A DNA stretch of 64,000 bases from Segatella copri. GTDB lineage: Bacteria > Bacteroidota > Bacteroidia > Bacteroidales > Bacteroidaceae. A program made the position numbers and the translations under genes. Under the pieces are notes generated by a model. The model saw only the letters and a list, made by a program, of their open reading frames with translations. It had not been told where the DNA came from and did not search any database. Positions 42,121 through 51,699 of this stretch are shown here, piece after piece (the stretch's first letter is position 1; every line of letters begins with the position of its first letter). Location of the stretch: assembly GCF_002224675.1 (NCBI RefSeq), contig NZ_NMPZ01000019.1:1-64000 (forward strand). Direction: 5' to 3'.

Positions 42121-42405
42121 ATGACAAAAATTAAAAATGTGAACGGCTCAAGCCGTTTTTCAAGTCCTGCAGGGTATAATACTTGGTTGGACTATTGGGA
42201 AGCTAAAAGCGGTAAAACCGCAAGTAGATGTTCTGCCACAGACTGTCACCAGACTGGCAGATGGAATTTGGTCGGTGCTCATGTACAAAAAGTATACGGC
42301 TATGATAATAGCTGGTATATTGTGCCTCTCTGTAGAGGCTGCAACACTCGCACCGATGAGTTTTATGTTGACGAGACTTTGGTTCCAGTACCAAGCAATC
42401 TCTAA
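42121..42405 (+). CDS. Small HNH/treble-clef-like zinc protein (94 residues)
   Basis: Contains C-x4-C (CSATDC), then GAHVQKVYGYD and IVPLCRGCNTR, the spacing of an HNH-type treble clef with the His in GAHV and the second Cys pair in LCRGC. It may be a very small nuclease or only a zinc fold. The open frame reaches further upstream, but ATG 42121 is the first start after the divergent sigma gene. Confidence 0.65.
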   Translation: MTKIKNVNGSSRFSSPAGYNTWLDYWEAKSGKTASRCSATDCHQTGRWNLVGAHVQKVYGYDNSWYIVPLCRGCNTRTDEFYVDETLVPVPSNL

Positions 42406-42508
42406 CATTAAACGATTTTTATTAGGATGTGCCTCAAGGAATTGTTTCCTTGGGGCTTTTCTTTTTATTAGCTACCCCTATTATCCTCATGAATACTCCC
42501 ACCTTCCC

Positions 42509-42686
42509 CCATGCGGTCCCAGCCCGCAAAACCTGGCGCAGACCTTTGATGGTCCGCCAACCTTAGAGCGTAGCGGTTCTGAACACCGGAGGGCGGTTAC
42601 ATCCTCTCGTCCCTGAGGGAAGAGAGGCTTGGTGAGAAAGGTGGAGCCTTCTTTAATGGTAAAGAAGGACGGGATGATTTTAGAAC
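42509..42686 (+). repeat. Interspersed repeat R1, copy E
   Basis: GCGGTCCCAGCCCGCAAAAC to AGCCTTCTTTAATGGTAAAG and GGACGGGATGATTTTAGAAC. The right end matches copy C. It abuts the stop of the WecG/CpsF gene and marks the left border of the polysaccharide locus. Confidence 0.85.
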
Positions 42687-42687
42687 C

Positions 42688-43404
42688 CTACGCCTCTTTC
42701 ACCATGTTCCAGAGGAATAAGCTATTACCGATGATATATCTTCTCCACATACGCTTAGGCTCCTTGATCAAGCGATAGAGCCATTCCAGACCGTGCTCCT
42801 GCCACCAGATAGGGGCACGCTCCACAGTTCCAGCGAAGAAGTCGAAGACGGCACCGATGGTACCCACATGGCAATGGATGTTCAACTCATTCCAATGAGA
42901 ATAAGTCCACTTCTCCTGCTTAGGAGCCGTCATGCCAATCCAAAGCAGATCAGGGTTGGCAGCATTGATGGCATCAATGATAGCCTTGTTGTCCTCATCC
43001 GAGAACTCAGGCTTATACGGAGGCGAATAAGTCACCACCTTCAGGTGAGGATAATCCACGGCAGCACGCTTCACTATCAGGTCGAGTACCTTCTGTGAAC
43101 TACCCATAAACATCACCGTACCACCCTTCTTCTCCAGCTTGTTCATCTCGAAGAAGAATAAGTCCCAACCAGCTATTCTTTCCTTCGGCTGACTCTTCGC
43201 CTTAATCCACTTGCACGCCTTCACGATACTCACTCCATCCGGAATCAGCACATCGCCATTAGTCAGAGCATCAGCAAAGAGCTGATCCTTCTTTGCCGTG
43301 TTAAAAGAATGAGCATTTACTGTGTTTATGAGCAATTTGCCCTCTGGTAATGAGGCCAATTCCGCCTTACTACCCAAAATTGTTAATGTTTTTAATTTAA
43401 ACAT
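42688..43404 (-). CDS. WecG/TagA/CpsF family glycosyltransferase
   Basis: A GT26-type transferase of 238 residues that adds a sugar such as N-acetylmannosamine (or its acid) to a lipid-linked precursor. Family blocks: NTVNAHSFNTAKKDQLFADAL, IPDGVSIVKACK, the long middle helix region with LLWIGMTAPKQEKW, and a late GAVFDFFAGTVERAP. Last gene of the polysaccharide cluster; in many Bacteroidota it closes such operons. Confidence 0.92.
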   Translation of the reverse strand: MFKLKTLTILGSKAELASLPEGKLLINTVNAHSFNTAKKDQLFADALTNGDVLIPDGVSIVKACKWIKAKSQPKERIAGWDLFFFEMNKLEKKGGTVMFMGSSQKVLDLIVKRAAVDYPHLKVVTYSPPYKPEFSDEDNKAIIDAINAANPDLLWIGMTAPKQEKWTYSHWNELNIHCHVGTIGAVFDFFAGTVERAPIWWQEHGLEWLYRLIKEPKRMWRRYIIGNSLFLWNMVKEA

Positions 43405-43439
43405 ATCTATATTTTCTTATTTGATTTCATTAGTAAATT

Positions 43440-44933
43440 CTACTTCAATAACATCTTCAGAGTATCTTCTTCTTCACTCATTGAAGCCAGCATTTTTTCT
43501 TTCTGTGTACTATCCGTAATGTTGTTTTCTATCATGCCCTTTAAAGAGGAAAACATATTGCTGATTTTATCTTGTAGCTTCTGTTGTTCAAGAGTAATTT
43601 CTTCACCTATTGATGCCAACAGACTATCTAAGAATCTTATAACCTTAATCAAAAGTTCAATCAAATCAATCACTTTATAAAATTCCTTAAGAGGATCTAA
43701 AGTATTCAGTATAGACAAAATACCCTTTACATCACCTGGTCTTTTCTTAGAGAATTTCAGATGAACCAGCTTTGCCCTGACCATTCTAACATTTTGGTCC
43801 TGTACACTCTCCTTCAAACAAGATTCCAACTTGTCTGCCATATTATGGAGTGGAACGTCTGATTCGGGAATAAGCTGTTTCATTTCATTCCATAGCGATT
43901 CACGAGCTTCTTCCTCTGTATATCCAACTATCTGAGTTAAGACAGATGTCTTTATAATCAAGAAATATCGCATATTCAAGGCGGCTTCGAACTCTGTATC
44001 AGAAGACAAATAGGAATCCGTGATAGAAAGGAGATCCAACATAGAGTACATCACTAATGAATAAAGATTATTCAACTGATAGAACCTATCCAGTTGCCCA
44101 TTAGAAGATTTCTCACCTTTTTTGATACCCAAGAATTCATAACCTTTCTGGATTTTCTCAAATAATGCAATACTATCCAGAAACCTTTTACCATACTCGT
44201 TTAGATATTTTTCAGTAGAAGCCTTAAACTTCTTCCCTTCAAGTAAAGCCTGGATTGCATGCATATGCCTTCCATCATTACCCAGCAGACCAGTTTCATC
44301 AAGATTGACATCACTAAGACCCTGATTATTTCCAATAAGGCTCTGCAGGTATTCTATTGTACAGATAGCATGAAGAATATTCATTATCAGCAAATAATTA
44401 GACAATAAGGAGGCATAAGGCTCTTCATTTGTAATAGCCATAGTTTCCTTGATAAGTTTTTCTGCTGATTTGTCATAATGTAGAGCGATATCCCTCATAA
44501 CCTTGCCATCCCAACCTACCCTAAACTTTTCAAGCAAATCCTGAAGAACAGAAAGAGAGTTTGAGATTTCAGGAGTCACCATACCGGAGTCGTTTAAGAT
44601 AGTTATCAAATACCCGACCAGAGTTTTCTTCTCGCCCTCTTTAAAGGTGTAAATGTACTTAATACCTTCAGAAATACCTGCAACAACGTTCTTCCAATGA
44701 TATCGCTTGGCATGCACATTATCAGTCTTCAATGCTGCAAGGGCACTTATGCAGACATTGATATAGACAAAGTCTATCCCCATAAGGCAAGCATTAAAGA
44801 CATGAGTATTAAAGGCTTCTTTCTTCAACATCAACTCATTTCTATTTATCGCTATCAAGACTTCTTTACTTAATGTATCAACAGTGGCTTGCATAGAGTC
44901 AACAAGCCTCGATACATATTCTTCTTTACCCAT
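43440..44933 (-). CDS. Large hypothetical helical protein of unknown cassette
   Basis: 497 residues, almost wholly helical, no membrane segment or signal, no family recognised. Contains TLSKEVLIAINRNELMLKKE near the start and a coiled-coil-like end (EEITLEQQKLQDKISNMFSS). It is the last of three unknown genes lying between glycosyltransferase genes and WecG, 83 bases after the HEPN-like gene. Lower GC than its sugar-gene neighbours on the left. Possibly the large component of a defence system. Confidence 0.6.
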   Translation of the reverse strand: MGKEEYVSRLVDSMQATVDTLSKEVLIAINRNELMLKKEAFNTHVFNACLMGIDFVYINVCISALAALKTDNVHAKRYHWKNVVAGISEGIKYIYTFKEGEKKTLVGYLITILNDSGMVTPEISNSLSVLQDLLEKFRVGWDGKVMRDIALHYDKSAEKLIKETMAITNEEPYASLLSNYLLIMNILHAICTIEYLQSLIGNNQGLSDVNLDETGLLGNDGRHMHAIQALLEGKKFKASTEKYLNEYGKRFLDSIALFEKIQKGYEFLGIKKGEKSSNGQLDRFYQLNNLYSLVMYSMLDLLSITDSYLSSDTEFEAALNMRYFLIIKTSVLTQIVGYTEEEARESLWNEMKQLIPESDVPLHNMADKLESCLKESVQDQNVRMVRAKLVHLKFSKKRPGDVKGILSILNTLDPLKEFYKVIDLIELLIKVIRFLDSLLASIGEEITLEQQKLQDKISNMFSSLKGMIENNITDSTQKEKMLASMSEEEDTLKMLLK

Positions 44934-45016
44934 AATCTACCAATAACTTACTAATTACAGATTACTATTCTAACTCGACAATTATATAATGAGCCCTGAT
45001 AAGGTTCTAGGAAGAA

Positions 45017-45484
45017 CTAAAATTCTAAGCTAAGTATTCTCTGGTAATAATCTAAGATTTTTCCAACAATGATATCAGCTTGAGCTTTAGTAGGGAATTG
45101 ACCAGCTGAATGCATATACCTATTCCTCTCATTAGTAATTAAGTTCGTGATATTGGTAGCATCCATACCACTTAACTGCTTAAATGTCTGTCCAGGTCTT
45201 TTTTGCTGTAACTCATGAACATATCCACCGATGCTTGGAGTCGCAATATTCCCAAATCGCCCATGCTTTTCTATAAACAATCTCAATCCGCTATCAAAAG
45301 CCCTAGTAGAGTGCAAAACTCTGTTAAGTTGCGCTCTGTTAGCTTCACTAATAACTTTGCTAGAGTTTTCACAAAGTTCAAACTCCTGCTCTATAATAGA
45401 TGCCTTTCGTTGAAAATCTTGATTCTCACCAACAAAAGTTCCCAGCTGAAAACATAATGTCTTTATTTGCTTAGCGATGCCCAT
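45017..45484 (-). CDS. HEPN-like small protein (155 residues)
   Basis: A helical protein with an exact R-x4-H HEPN motif, ERNRYMHSAG (R120, H125), the active-site pattern of HEPN ribonucleases. It overlaps the upstream 295-residue gene by 14 bases. Family assignment rests on this motif and on helical content only. RNA cleavage on activation would fit an abortive-infection role. Confidence 0.6.
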   Translation of the reverse strand: MGIAKQIKTLCFQLGTFVGENQDFQRKASIIEQEFELCENSSKVISEANRAQLNRVLHSTRAFDSGLRLFIEKHGRFGNIATPSIGGYVHELQQKRPGQTFKQLSGMDATNITNLITNERNRYMHSAGQFPTKAQADIIVGKILDYYQRILSLEF

Positions 45485-46358
45485 GATACAGTTTATTTTG
45501 TATATCTATATAGAAACCATGAATACATTCCAATCGTTCTTCATCAAGGATATTCAAAGGAAGCACACCAGCAAAAGCCAATGTTCGATGATACATATTG
45601 TGATAGCCTTCATCGGTAAACATATTCCAATCAGTAGCTATGCCAAAAATATTATCTACTACCATATTATAAGGTTCGAGATAACCATCTGTTAGTCGAA
45701 AGCTTTTTAAAAAAGACTGGGTCATGATATTCTCAAATCCATCACGGAAAGTTTGCCTTTTACCCTTTCTCTTAATGCACATATCAATGTTACCGCAACG
45801 AGCCACATTTTTTATAATCCGTCTCTTATTATCAGTCCAACTAGGAGAGGATACGTTCCCTAAATCTAATTGGAAATTGTCATCCCAATTATATTTCTCA
45901 AATGTTTTATCAGCAAAATCTACAGTTAAATTATTGGCATCATATTGTTGGAACATCCATTGTTTCATATCTCCAATAAGACTCCAGTTCCTACCATTAT
46001 TTATACGCGAAGATAAATAACTTATGGCATCTATTTTCCCCCAAGATATATGACAAAATGCAGCATTCAACACACGTTCGCCATATTCTGACAACTTCTC
46101 ATCCTCTTTTAAGATGAGAAGAGTATGCAATTTGCTACCATACGCCAATTCCGAAGAAAATAATCTTCTCAGCAGATGATCAAAATTGATTCTCTCATGA
46201 TACATTGGAACAAATATTGCATAAATAGTTGTGCCTTTTCGAACCAAAGCATCAGGATTATCAATAGAAAAAGGATTCTCTGGGCTAACGAGACAATCGC
46301 TAACGAAAGTTTGATCCATTTCTTCTATGATTTTTTGTCTAAAATCTACCTGTTCCAT
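45471..46358 (-). CDS. Hypothetical protein, first gene of unknown three-gene cassette
   Basis: 295 residues, soluble. A central part with QLDLGNVSSPSWTDNKRRII and a Cys/Lys/Arg-rich MCIKRKGKRQTFRDGFENIM could be a catalytic or nucleic-acid-binding region, but I recognise no family. It precedes and overlaps the HEPN-like gene. The three genes interrupt an otherwise pure sugar-gene order. Confidence 0.55.
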   Translation of the reverse strand: MEQVDFRQKIIEEMDQTFVSDCLVSPENPFSIDNPDALVRKGTTIYAIFVPMYHERINFDHLLRRLFSSELAYGSKLHTLLILKEDEKLSEYGERVLNAAFCHISWGKIDAISYLSSRINNGRNWSLIGDMKQWMFQQYDANNLTVDFADKTFEKYNWDDNFQLDLGNVSSPSWTDNKRRIIKNVARCGNIDMCIKRKGKRQTFRDGFENIMTQSFLKSFRLTDGYLEPYNMVVDNIFGIATDWNMFTDEGYHNMYHRTLAFAGVLPLNILDEERLECIHGFYIDIQNKLYHGHR

Positions 46359-46412
46359 TGTTTATATATGTTCAACTTTAATGAATGAAAGTTAGTTCTA
46401 ACAAAAATGCGA

Positions 46413-46988
46413 TTAAGTTTCAGAATGAAGACAATCATTCAGGATATCAACCATCGTCTCCTCAAACTTTCTGAGGGTGAACTTATCATTGAACTTGCGA
46501 TAACCGTTTTCTCCCATACGCTCGGATTCCTCCGGATGCTCTATGAAGTATTCCAGTTTATCTGCAAGAGTATGGAAATCACGCTTCTCTATCAGGAAGC
46601 CAGTATCTTTATCATCTATGATACCAGGGATACCACCCTCTGTTGTGGAAATACAAGGCAGATGATGCTGCATAGCCTCCAATAATACTAGAGGAAAACA
46701 CTCATTGTGATAGAAAGTAGGGAAAACAAAGACATCGGCTGCAGCCCAGAAATCATCCTTCTCCCTGCCATACTTGCCACCATGGGCAAAACAGACTTCT
46801 TCCAAATGAGACTCTATCAAAGCACGCTTAAACATCTCTTCGGTGATATCACTCCATTTTCCAACGAAATGAAACTCTACAGGCAAATTCTTTTCATGCA
46901 GGATCTTTGCAGCTTCCACTATAGTCCAAACACCCTTTTCAGCAATCATATTGCTAAGAAAGAGTACATTCATCTTATTATTTTTCAT
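46413..46988 (-). CDS. GT4 glycosyltransferase, C-terminal half
   Basis: 191 residues holding the nucleotide-sugar domain of a GT4 enzyme: NVLFLSNMIAEKGVWTIVEA, VFVFPTFYHNECFPLVLLEA with the E-x7-E pattern. The N-terminal half is the preceding frame (46985), and the two overlap by ATGA in different frames. Together they are about 360 residues, one complete GT4. Either a frameshift split the gene, or the halves are made by coupling. Confidence 0.8.
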   Translation of the reverse strand: MKNNKMNVLFLSNMIAEKGVWTIVEAAKILHEKNLPVEFHFVGKWSDITEEMFKRALIESHLEEVCFAHGGKYGREKDDFWAAADVFVFPTFYHNECFPLVLLEAMQHHLPCISTTEGGIPGIIDDKDTGFLIEKRDFHTLADKLEYFIEHPEESERMGENGYRKFNDKFTLRKFEETMVDILNDCLHSET

Positions 46989-47497
46989 TCTTCTGGTATT
47001 CCGTTAGGACAAACAAATACATCTTCTCTTTTTACATACTTCTTGACGTCATCATACAAGCACTCCGACAGGAGAATCACCTTGATTCCCTTGAAGAATC
47101 GCTGGTATAGGAAGTTATCCAAGAATCTGTTTTGGCGAGTTGACACACCCTTATTATGATAATGTACAACCACCTGATATCCCATTCGCTTAATCATCTG
47201 AACAACGATATAGTCTTTATAGAAGGCACCGCCACAGGCATTAGGTGTTACATACACCAAGTCTGGGTTGATTGTCTTCAAACTCCTACGGATTTTACGC
47301 AGCAACGCATAAAAATCAACCAACTTTCGGATTCCAACCTTACCAATATCTTGCAGATTCTTTGCCGTGGTAAGATTGATGTAATGACTATCAAACTTAT
47401 CATTAATCAACTTACTGTCATGGATATATTGCCCCACCATCGCTGCACCATGTACAGGAGGCGGCATGTGCATAATAAATAAAATCTTTGGTTTCAT
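46985..47497 (-). CDS. GT4 glycosyltransferase, N-terminal half
   Basis: 170 residues from MKPKILFIMHMPPPVHGAAM, the acceptor domain of a GT4 enzyme, ending VFVCPNGIPEE and TGA. PNGI is the hinge that normally leads on into the second domain, which continues in the next frame. Upstream ATG 47509 is an alternative start. Confidence 0.8.
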   Translation of the reverse strand: MKPKILFIMHMPPPVHGAAMVGQYIHDSKLINDKFDSHYINLTTAKNLQDIGKVGIRKLVDFYALLRKIRRSLKTINPDLVYVTPNACGGAFYKDYIVVQMIKRMGYQVVVHYHNKGVSTRQNRFLDNFLYQRFFKGIKVILLSECLYDDVKKYVKREDVFVCPNGIPEE

Positions 47498-47502
47498 CAA
47501 TA

Positions 47503-48577
47503 TTACCAACCTAAATAAATATTCTTGTATAATATTTCATATTCCTTTTGCATCTTCTCCAATGAGAAATGCTCTTGAGCATACTTATATGCCTTATCCG
47601 CTAACTCTTTATAATCAAAAGATAGCAATTTATTCTTGAACAAATTTATGTAATCGGCAACATTATTGTCCATAACCTTCAAAGGCCAATCCTCCGGGAG
47701 AGTTTCATTGACACCTGCACACCAATTTACAATAACTGGTGTTCGAGTTAATGATGCCTCAACAGAAATCAAGCCAAAGCCTTCATGATTTGAAGGCATA
47801 AATAAAAAGTCAAAAGAACCCATATATTGAGACAAACCATATACCTTATCATATAAAGATACAAATTCCAAACTTCCCAATGATTCTTTTACCTTTTGTT
47901 TTAAAGACCCACTACCTACAATATGAAAATAATAGCGTCCATCATCCTTCAATGCGGTAACAACAGCAATCAACTGGTCGATACCTTTTTGGTCTTCCAA
48001 TCTCCCCGCAAACAAAACATTTACTTTTTCCTTAACTAAATGAGGAAAAGCTTTCTGCTTCATTTCTTTTACGCCATTATATATCAACGGAATATGATGC
48101 TGCCCATACGTTTTTTCATAAACATTACGTACAGCTTTGGATATGGCAACGTTACACTTATGTTTCAAATAGAAACGTTCCACCATACTACCTATTCCTT
48201 TCCAATCATTCCACAACTCTGTATTATGAATTGTTCGCACATATCTGGTCTTTATCCAGAAAAACAGCCAAGACAGCTTTCTAAACAGCCACAATGCCAA
48301 ATCAGGAATTTCCGTATGTGAATGAATGATATTCGGTCTGTATTTCAGATAAATAAAAGAGAACCACAAAGGAAAAAACAAAATGGCCAACTTGCTATGA
48401 GATATAGGAGAAGTATGATACATAATGCCATGTACCTCCAATTCACGCTTCATTTTCACAGAGAATTCCGATTTACCTTTTGATACCTCTACAATGTGGT
48501 ATTCTATAATCTTTATTAGAAGATTCGGCAATGTTAAAAGCAATTCTTTCTGCGCCCCCTATATCAATGAAAGACTC
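47503..48577 (-). pseudogene. GT4 glycosyltransferase with 5' loss and frameshift
   Basis: The main frame (from about 48510 down) encodes a GT4 from VEVSKGKSEFSVKMKREL on, with LFAGRLEDQKGIDQ and MPSNHEGFGLISVEA. The usual N-terminal block DIGGAERIAFNIAESSNK is present just upstream, but in another frame and without any start codon, since a stop precedes it. A small indel near 48500 and a lost start therefore disable it. The frame start at TTG 48543 is not credible. Confidence 0.75.
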
Positions 48578-49664
48578 TTAGCACTTGCCTATTAACTTCT
48601 TCTTCCATGGACTTTATCGCATCAGCAAATGTTATGGACATTTTAGAAGTCCTGGCAGAATCTACTGATAACCGGCAAGCTTTGCCTATTTGTTTAGCAA
48701 TATCTTCCACAGAATTTGGATCTGCAAGGAATCCATTTATGCCTTCTTCTATCAAACAAGCAGATCCAGCAAGTTTGGAGATAACACAATTGCAACCACA
48801 AAGTAAAGCTTCATTGGTTACTGCACCAAAAGCTTCTAAAATACTTGGAAGCACAAATACATCAGCACAGCAATACCAAGCGGTCAGATCAACACCATTT
48901 TTGCGACCTACAAACTCAACATTGACATTAAGCTCTTTTGCCTCATTCTCAAGACAGTCTCTCAATAAGCCTTCACCAACGATTATCAACTTGTATTTAA
49001 AAGAAAGCAACGAACAAGCCTTTAACAGGCTGGATAAGTTTTTAACGTCAACCAAACGTCCCACAAACAGGAGCGTTTTCACACCATCAAGCTTATAATG
49101 TCTTTTATATTGTTCAGCTTTTGCTCTTACATCGTCATTAATACAAGCCGTGTTATCGTCAGTCAATAAAGGCATAAATATTCCTTTGTGATAATGTTGC
49201 TGATACCAATTCTGTGCACGAGAATCCAACAAAATCAAATTGTCCATAAAAGGCATACATAATTTACGAGACCATGCATGAAAGCGAGAAAAGCCTTTAC
49301 CTATCAACATAGCATAGCTATCATCACACTGTGATATTATCTTATATTTATAACCAAAAAGCTTCTTGATCAATATTACCTGCATAGCAAGAAAAGAAAA
49401 CTCCGGAACCATAATAAATTCCGGTTTGTTTTCCTTTATCAGTTTTCGAAGTCCCCAAACCAATTGACGGTCTCCCATTAATCGAGTAATTTTCAAGTAT
49501 TTTGGAGTAAAAGTACATTTCTTCTCCAATTCTTCCGTGGAGAAAAGCTGACCATCAAAACCTCTTAACTGAAAATATATATCACAATTCATATGCTCAG
49601 ATATATAGTTATAATAATCCAAGCGATAGGGTGCAAGCAAGACTCCTAAAGACAAGTTTTTCAT
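48564..49664 (-). CDS. GT4 family glycosyltransferase
   Basis: 366 residues, full-length GT4 with two Rossmann-like domains. TLLFVGRLVDVKNLSSLLKA (about 203-222) and CADVFVLPSILEAFGAVTNEA mark the donor domain. The last residues (QVLRVFH) overlap the damaged start of the next gene by 14 bases, which suggests that the deletion there also altered this C-terminus. Sugar specificity unknown. Confidence 0.88.
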   Translation of the reverse strand: MKNLSLGVLLAPYRLDYYNYISEHMNCDIYFQLRGFDGQLFSTEELEKKCTFTPKYLKITRLMGDRQLVWGLRKLIKENKPEFIMVPEFSFLAMQVILIKKLFGYKYKIISQCDDSYAMLIGKGFSRFHAWSRKLCMPFMDNLILLDSRAQNWYQQHYHKGIFMPLLTDDNTACINDDVRAKAEQYKRHYKLDGVKTLLFVGRLVDVKNLSSLLKACSLLSFKYKLIIVGEGLLRDCLENEAKELNVNVEFVGRKNGVDLTAWYCCADVFVLPSILEAFGAVTNEALLCGCNCVISKLAGSACLIEEGINGFLADPNSVEDIAKQIGKACRLSVDSARTSKMSITFADAIKSMEEEVNRQVLRVFH

Positions 49665-49770
49665 ACAAAAACATTTTTATTTAACATAAAGCATAACTTT
49701 TCAATAGCTCAGCCAAAGTCGTTTAATCTTGATTATTTGGAACAACAGAGTATTAAAAAATAATACTTTT

Positions 49771-50694
49771 TCAATTAAAATACTTATAAACAACTTTTTT
49801 AAATATTGACAAATATGGAGCAACATAACCCAGAATAAAAGAAAGTTTGTTATGCCCAGTCTTTACTCTAACCCATTCTTTTGGACATATCTCAAATTTA
49901 TAGTGTCCATGCGGAATTGGCCATATAGATGGACAATAAGTATTTTTACCAATACCTTTTTTGTCCATCAAAGAAGCCATAATACTAAAAGAACTATTAC
50001 ATACAATATGATAATCACATTTAGAAATCAAAGAGAAATCCTCCAAGAGAGATGCATGTAAGGTCTCACAATCAAAACTGTTTTCAAACTTTGACACAAG
50101 TTTACTATATCTGTCATAAAACACCAAAAATATTATTTTTTGATTTTTATAGTTCTCTAATACTTTTTTTGCAGCATTCTGCCAATAATCAGATGAAAGC
50201 ATATAGCCTTTTACACGATAGTCCAGAGCATTTCTAAAGTGTACAGAACAGAACTTTACATTTGGATATTTATCTTGCAATAAATCCATTGTTCTATCTG
50301 TTTTTTCATCTATATCTGCCGGCATTTTAAACCACCCCTGTACTTCTTTAAGCCTATGAGAGAAATATCTAGGAGAAATATAATGCCCAAGCATTAAGGT
50401 ATCATCGCCGACCTTTAAAGCCTCTTCTTCGACATCACTTTTACTATCTATAGTTATATTTTCTCTATAAACAGAATATCCTTCTGGCACATCTTGAATA
50501 GTTTCCTTTGCGATATCTGCAAAAACAGAAGTCAGAGTATTTCCATATTTTTTATCTGTGTCATTCTTGAGAAATTGATTATTATATTCTCCGAGAATTC
50601 GAAATTCATAGCCTTTATCTAGGGCTATTGACTTTATCGCAGCATAAGCAAACATCTGATTGCCTAACTGATCACTAAGCTTACATATAATCAT
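49771..50694 (-). CDS. GT11 family glycosyltransferase (fucosyltransferase-like)
   Basis: 307 residues, family of alpha-1,2-fucosyltransferases: LSDQLGNQMFAYAAI (6-20) and the late SSFSIMASLM block. The donor-binding motif, usually HxRRGDY, reads HFRNALDY (152-159), so key arginine and glycine are changed. It may still use GDP-fucose, since a fucose-permease-like gene is in the same locus, or it may have a new donor. Confidence 0.85.
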   Translation of the reverse strand: MIICKLSDQLGNQMFAYAAIKSIALDKGYEFRILGEYNNQFLKNDTDKKYGNTLTSVFADIAKETIQDVPEGYSVYRENITIDSKSDVEEEALKVGDDTLMLGHYISPRYFSHRLKEVQGWFKMPADIDEKTDRTMDLLQDKYPNVKFCSVHFRNALDYRVKGYMLSSDYWQNAAKKVLENYKNQKIIFLVFYDRYSKLVSKFENSFDCETLHASLLEDFSLISKCDYHIVCNSSFSIMASLMDKKGIGKNTYCPSIWPIPHGHYKFEICPKEWVRVKTGHNKLSFILGYVAPYLSIFKKVVYKYFN

Positions 50695-50697
50695 AAC

Positions 50698-51699
50698 TTA
50701 TCGTATTATACTTTTAATTTTTTTGAGAAAAGAATATATCACAATTGGTTTGAATGGCAAATACATACACCATCCCAATAATACGGATTGCTTTTTACGT
50801 GATTTGCACAATATGTAACTAACAGTCCTCTCTCTTCGACAAAAATTATTCACATCGTGTAAAACTTTTCTATCCATATTACGTGAGGCTTCAAAGAAAC
50901 CTAAAACGATATCACTCAAACACGCACAAACAAGTTTGATATCCTTCTGCTGTACTTTAGATTTCAAGAAAAGCGAGTAATGACAAATAATCTTCATCAT
51001 ATCATAAACTCTTTTTGGGTTTTTTACCTGAGTTATTGAACCTTCTCGTTGCAAATAATGATATAATGGTTTATGGCAAACCGTTATAGAATCAGCCTTA
51101 TAAACAACCCTTGGCATCAATTCATAATCCTCGTGCAAAATGCCCTCATAGAACTCAAAATGATTTTCAAACCAAAAAGTTCTCTTTAAGACATAAACTG
51201 GAGCCATAAACATCGGATGTAACCCCATCAATTGTTTTCCATCACTGTCATTTAAAGGAATATCAGTAGCACTTACAGACTCACCGTCAACTTTATTTAT
51301 AAACAATGTAGAGGTATATAAGATTTCCGGATCTTTCTTTAGTAATTCCATTAAATACCTAACACTATCAGGTTCAATCCAATCATCAGAATCAATACAC
51401 CAAATATATTGTCCTAGAGAATTATTAATTCCATAATTGCGAGCAGAACTTAAACCACCATTTGTTTTTTCTAAAAGATGAAAGTTTCTTCTACTATCAA
51501 AATCCACACATTTTTTTAAGACTTCTACACTTCTATCTTTAGTTCCATCATTAACAAATATAACTTCAAAGAGTTCTGGAGAACATGTCTGCGCCAGTAA
51601 ACTTTCTGCACATTTACAAACATATTGTTCAACATTATATACTGGAACAATAATAGAAAGAATTATTTTATCAGAATGTTTTGTAATATTTTCGTTCAT
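50698..51699 (-). CDS. GT2 family glycosyltransferase
   Basis: 333 residues. GT-A fold: SIIVPVYNVEQYVCKCAESL (about 15-34), FVNDGTKDRS, SSARNYGINNSLGQYIWCIDSDDW with the DxD metal motif. It overlaps the next upstream GT2 gene by 29 bases. Cytoplasmic, adds one sugar to the lipid-linked repeat unit. Confidence 0.92.
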   Translation of the reverse strand: MNENITKHSDKIILSIIVPVYNVEQYVCKCAESLLAQTCSPELFEVIFVNDGTKDRSVEVLKKCVDFDSRRNFHLLEKTNGGLSSARNYGINNSLGQYIWCIDSDDWIEPDSVRYLMELLKKDPEILYTSTLFINKVDGESVSATDIPLNDSDGKQLMGLHPMFMAPVYVLKRTFWFENHFEFYEGILHEDYELMPRVVYKADSITVCHKPLYHYLQREGSITQVKNPKRVYDMMKIICHYSLFLKSKVQQKDIKLVCACLSDIVLGFFEASRNMDRKVLHDVNNFCRRERTVSYILCKSRKKQSVLLGWCMYLPFKPIVIYSFLKKIKSIIR

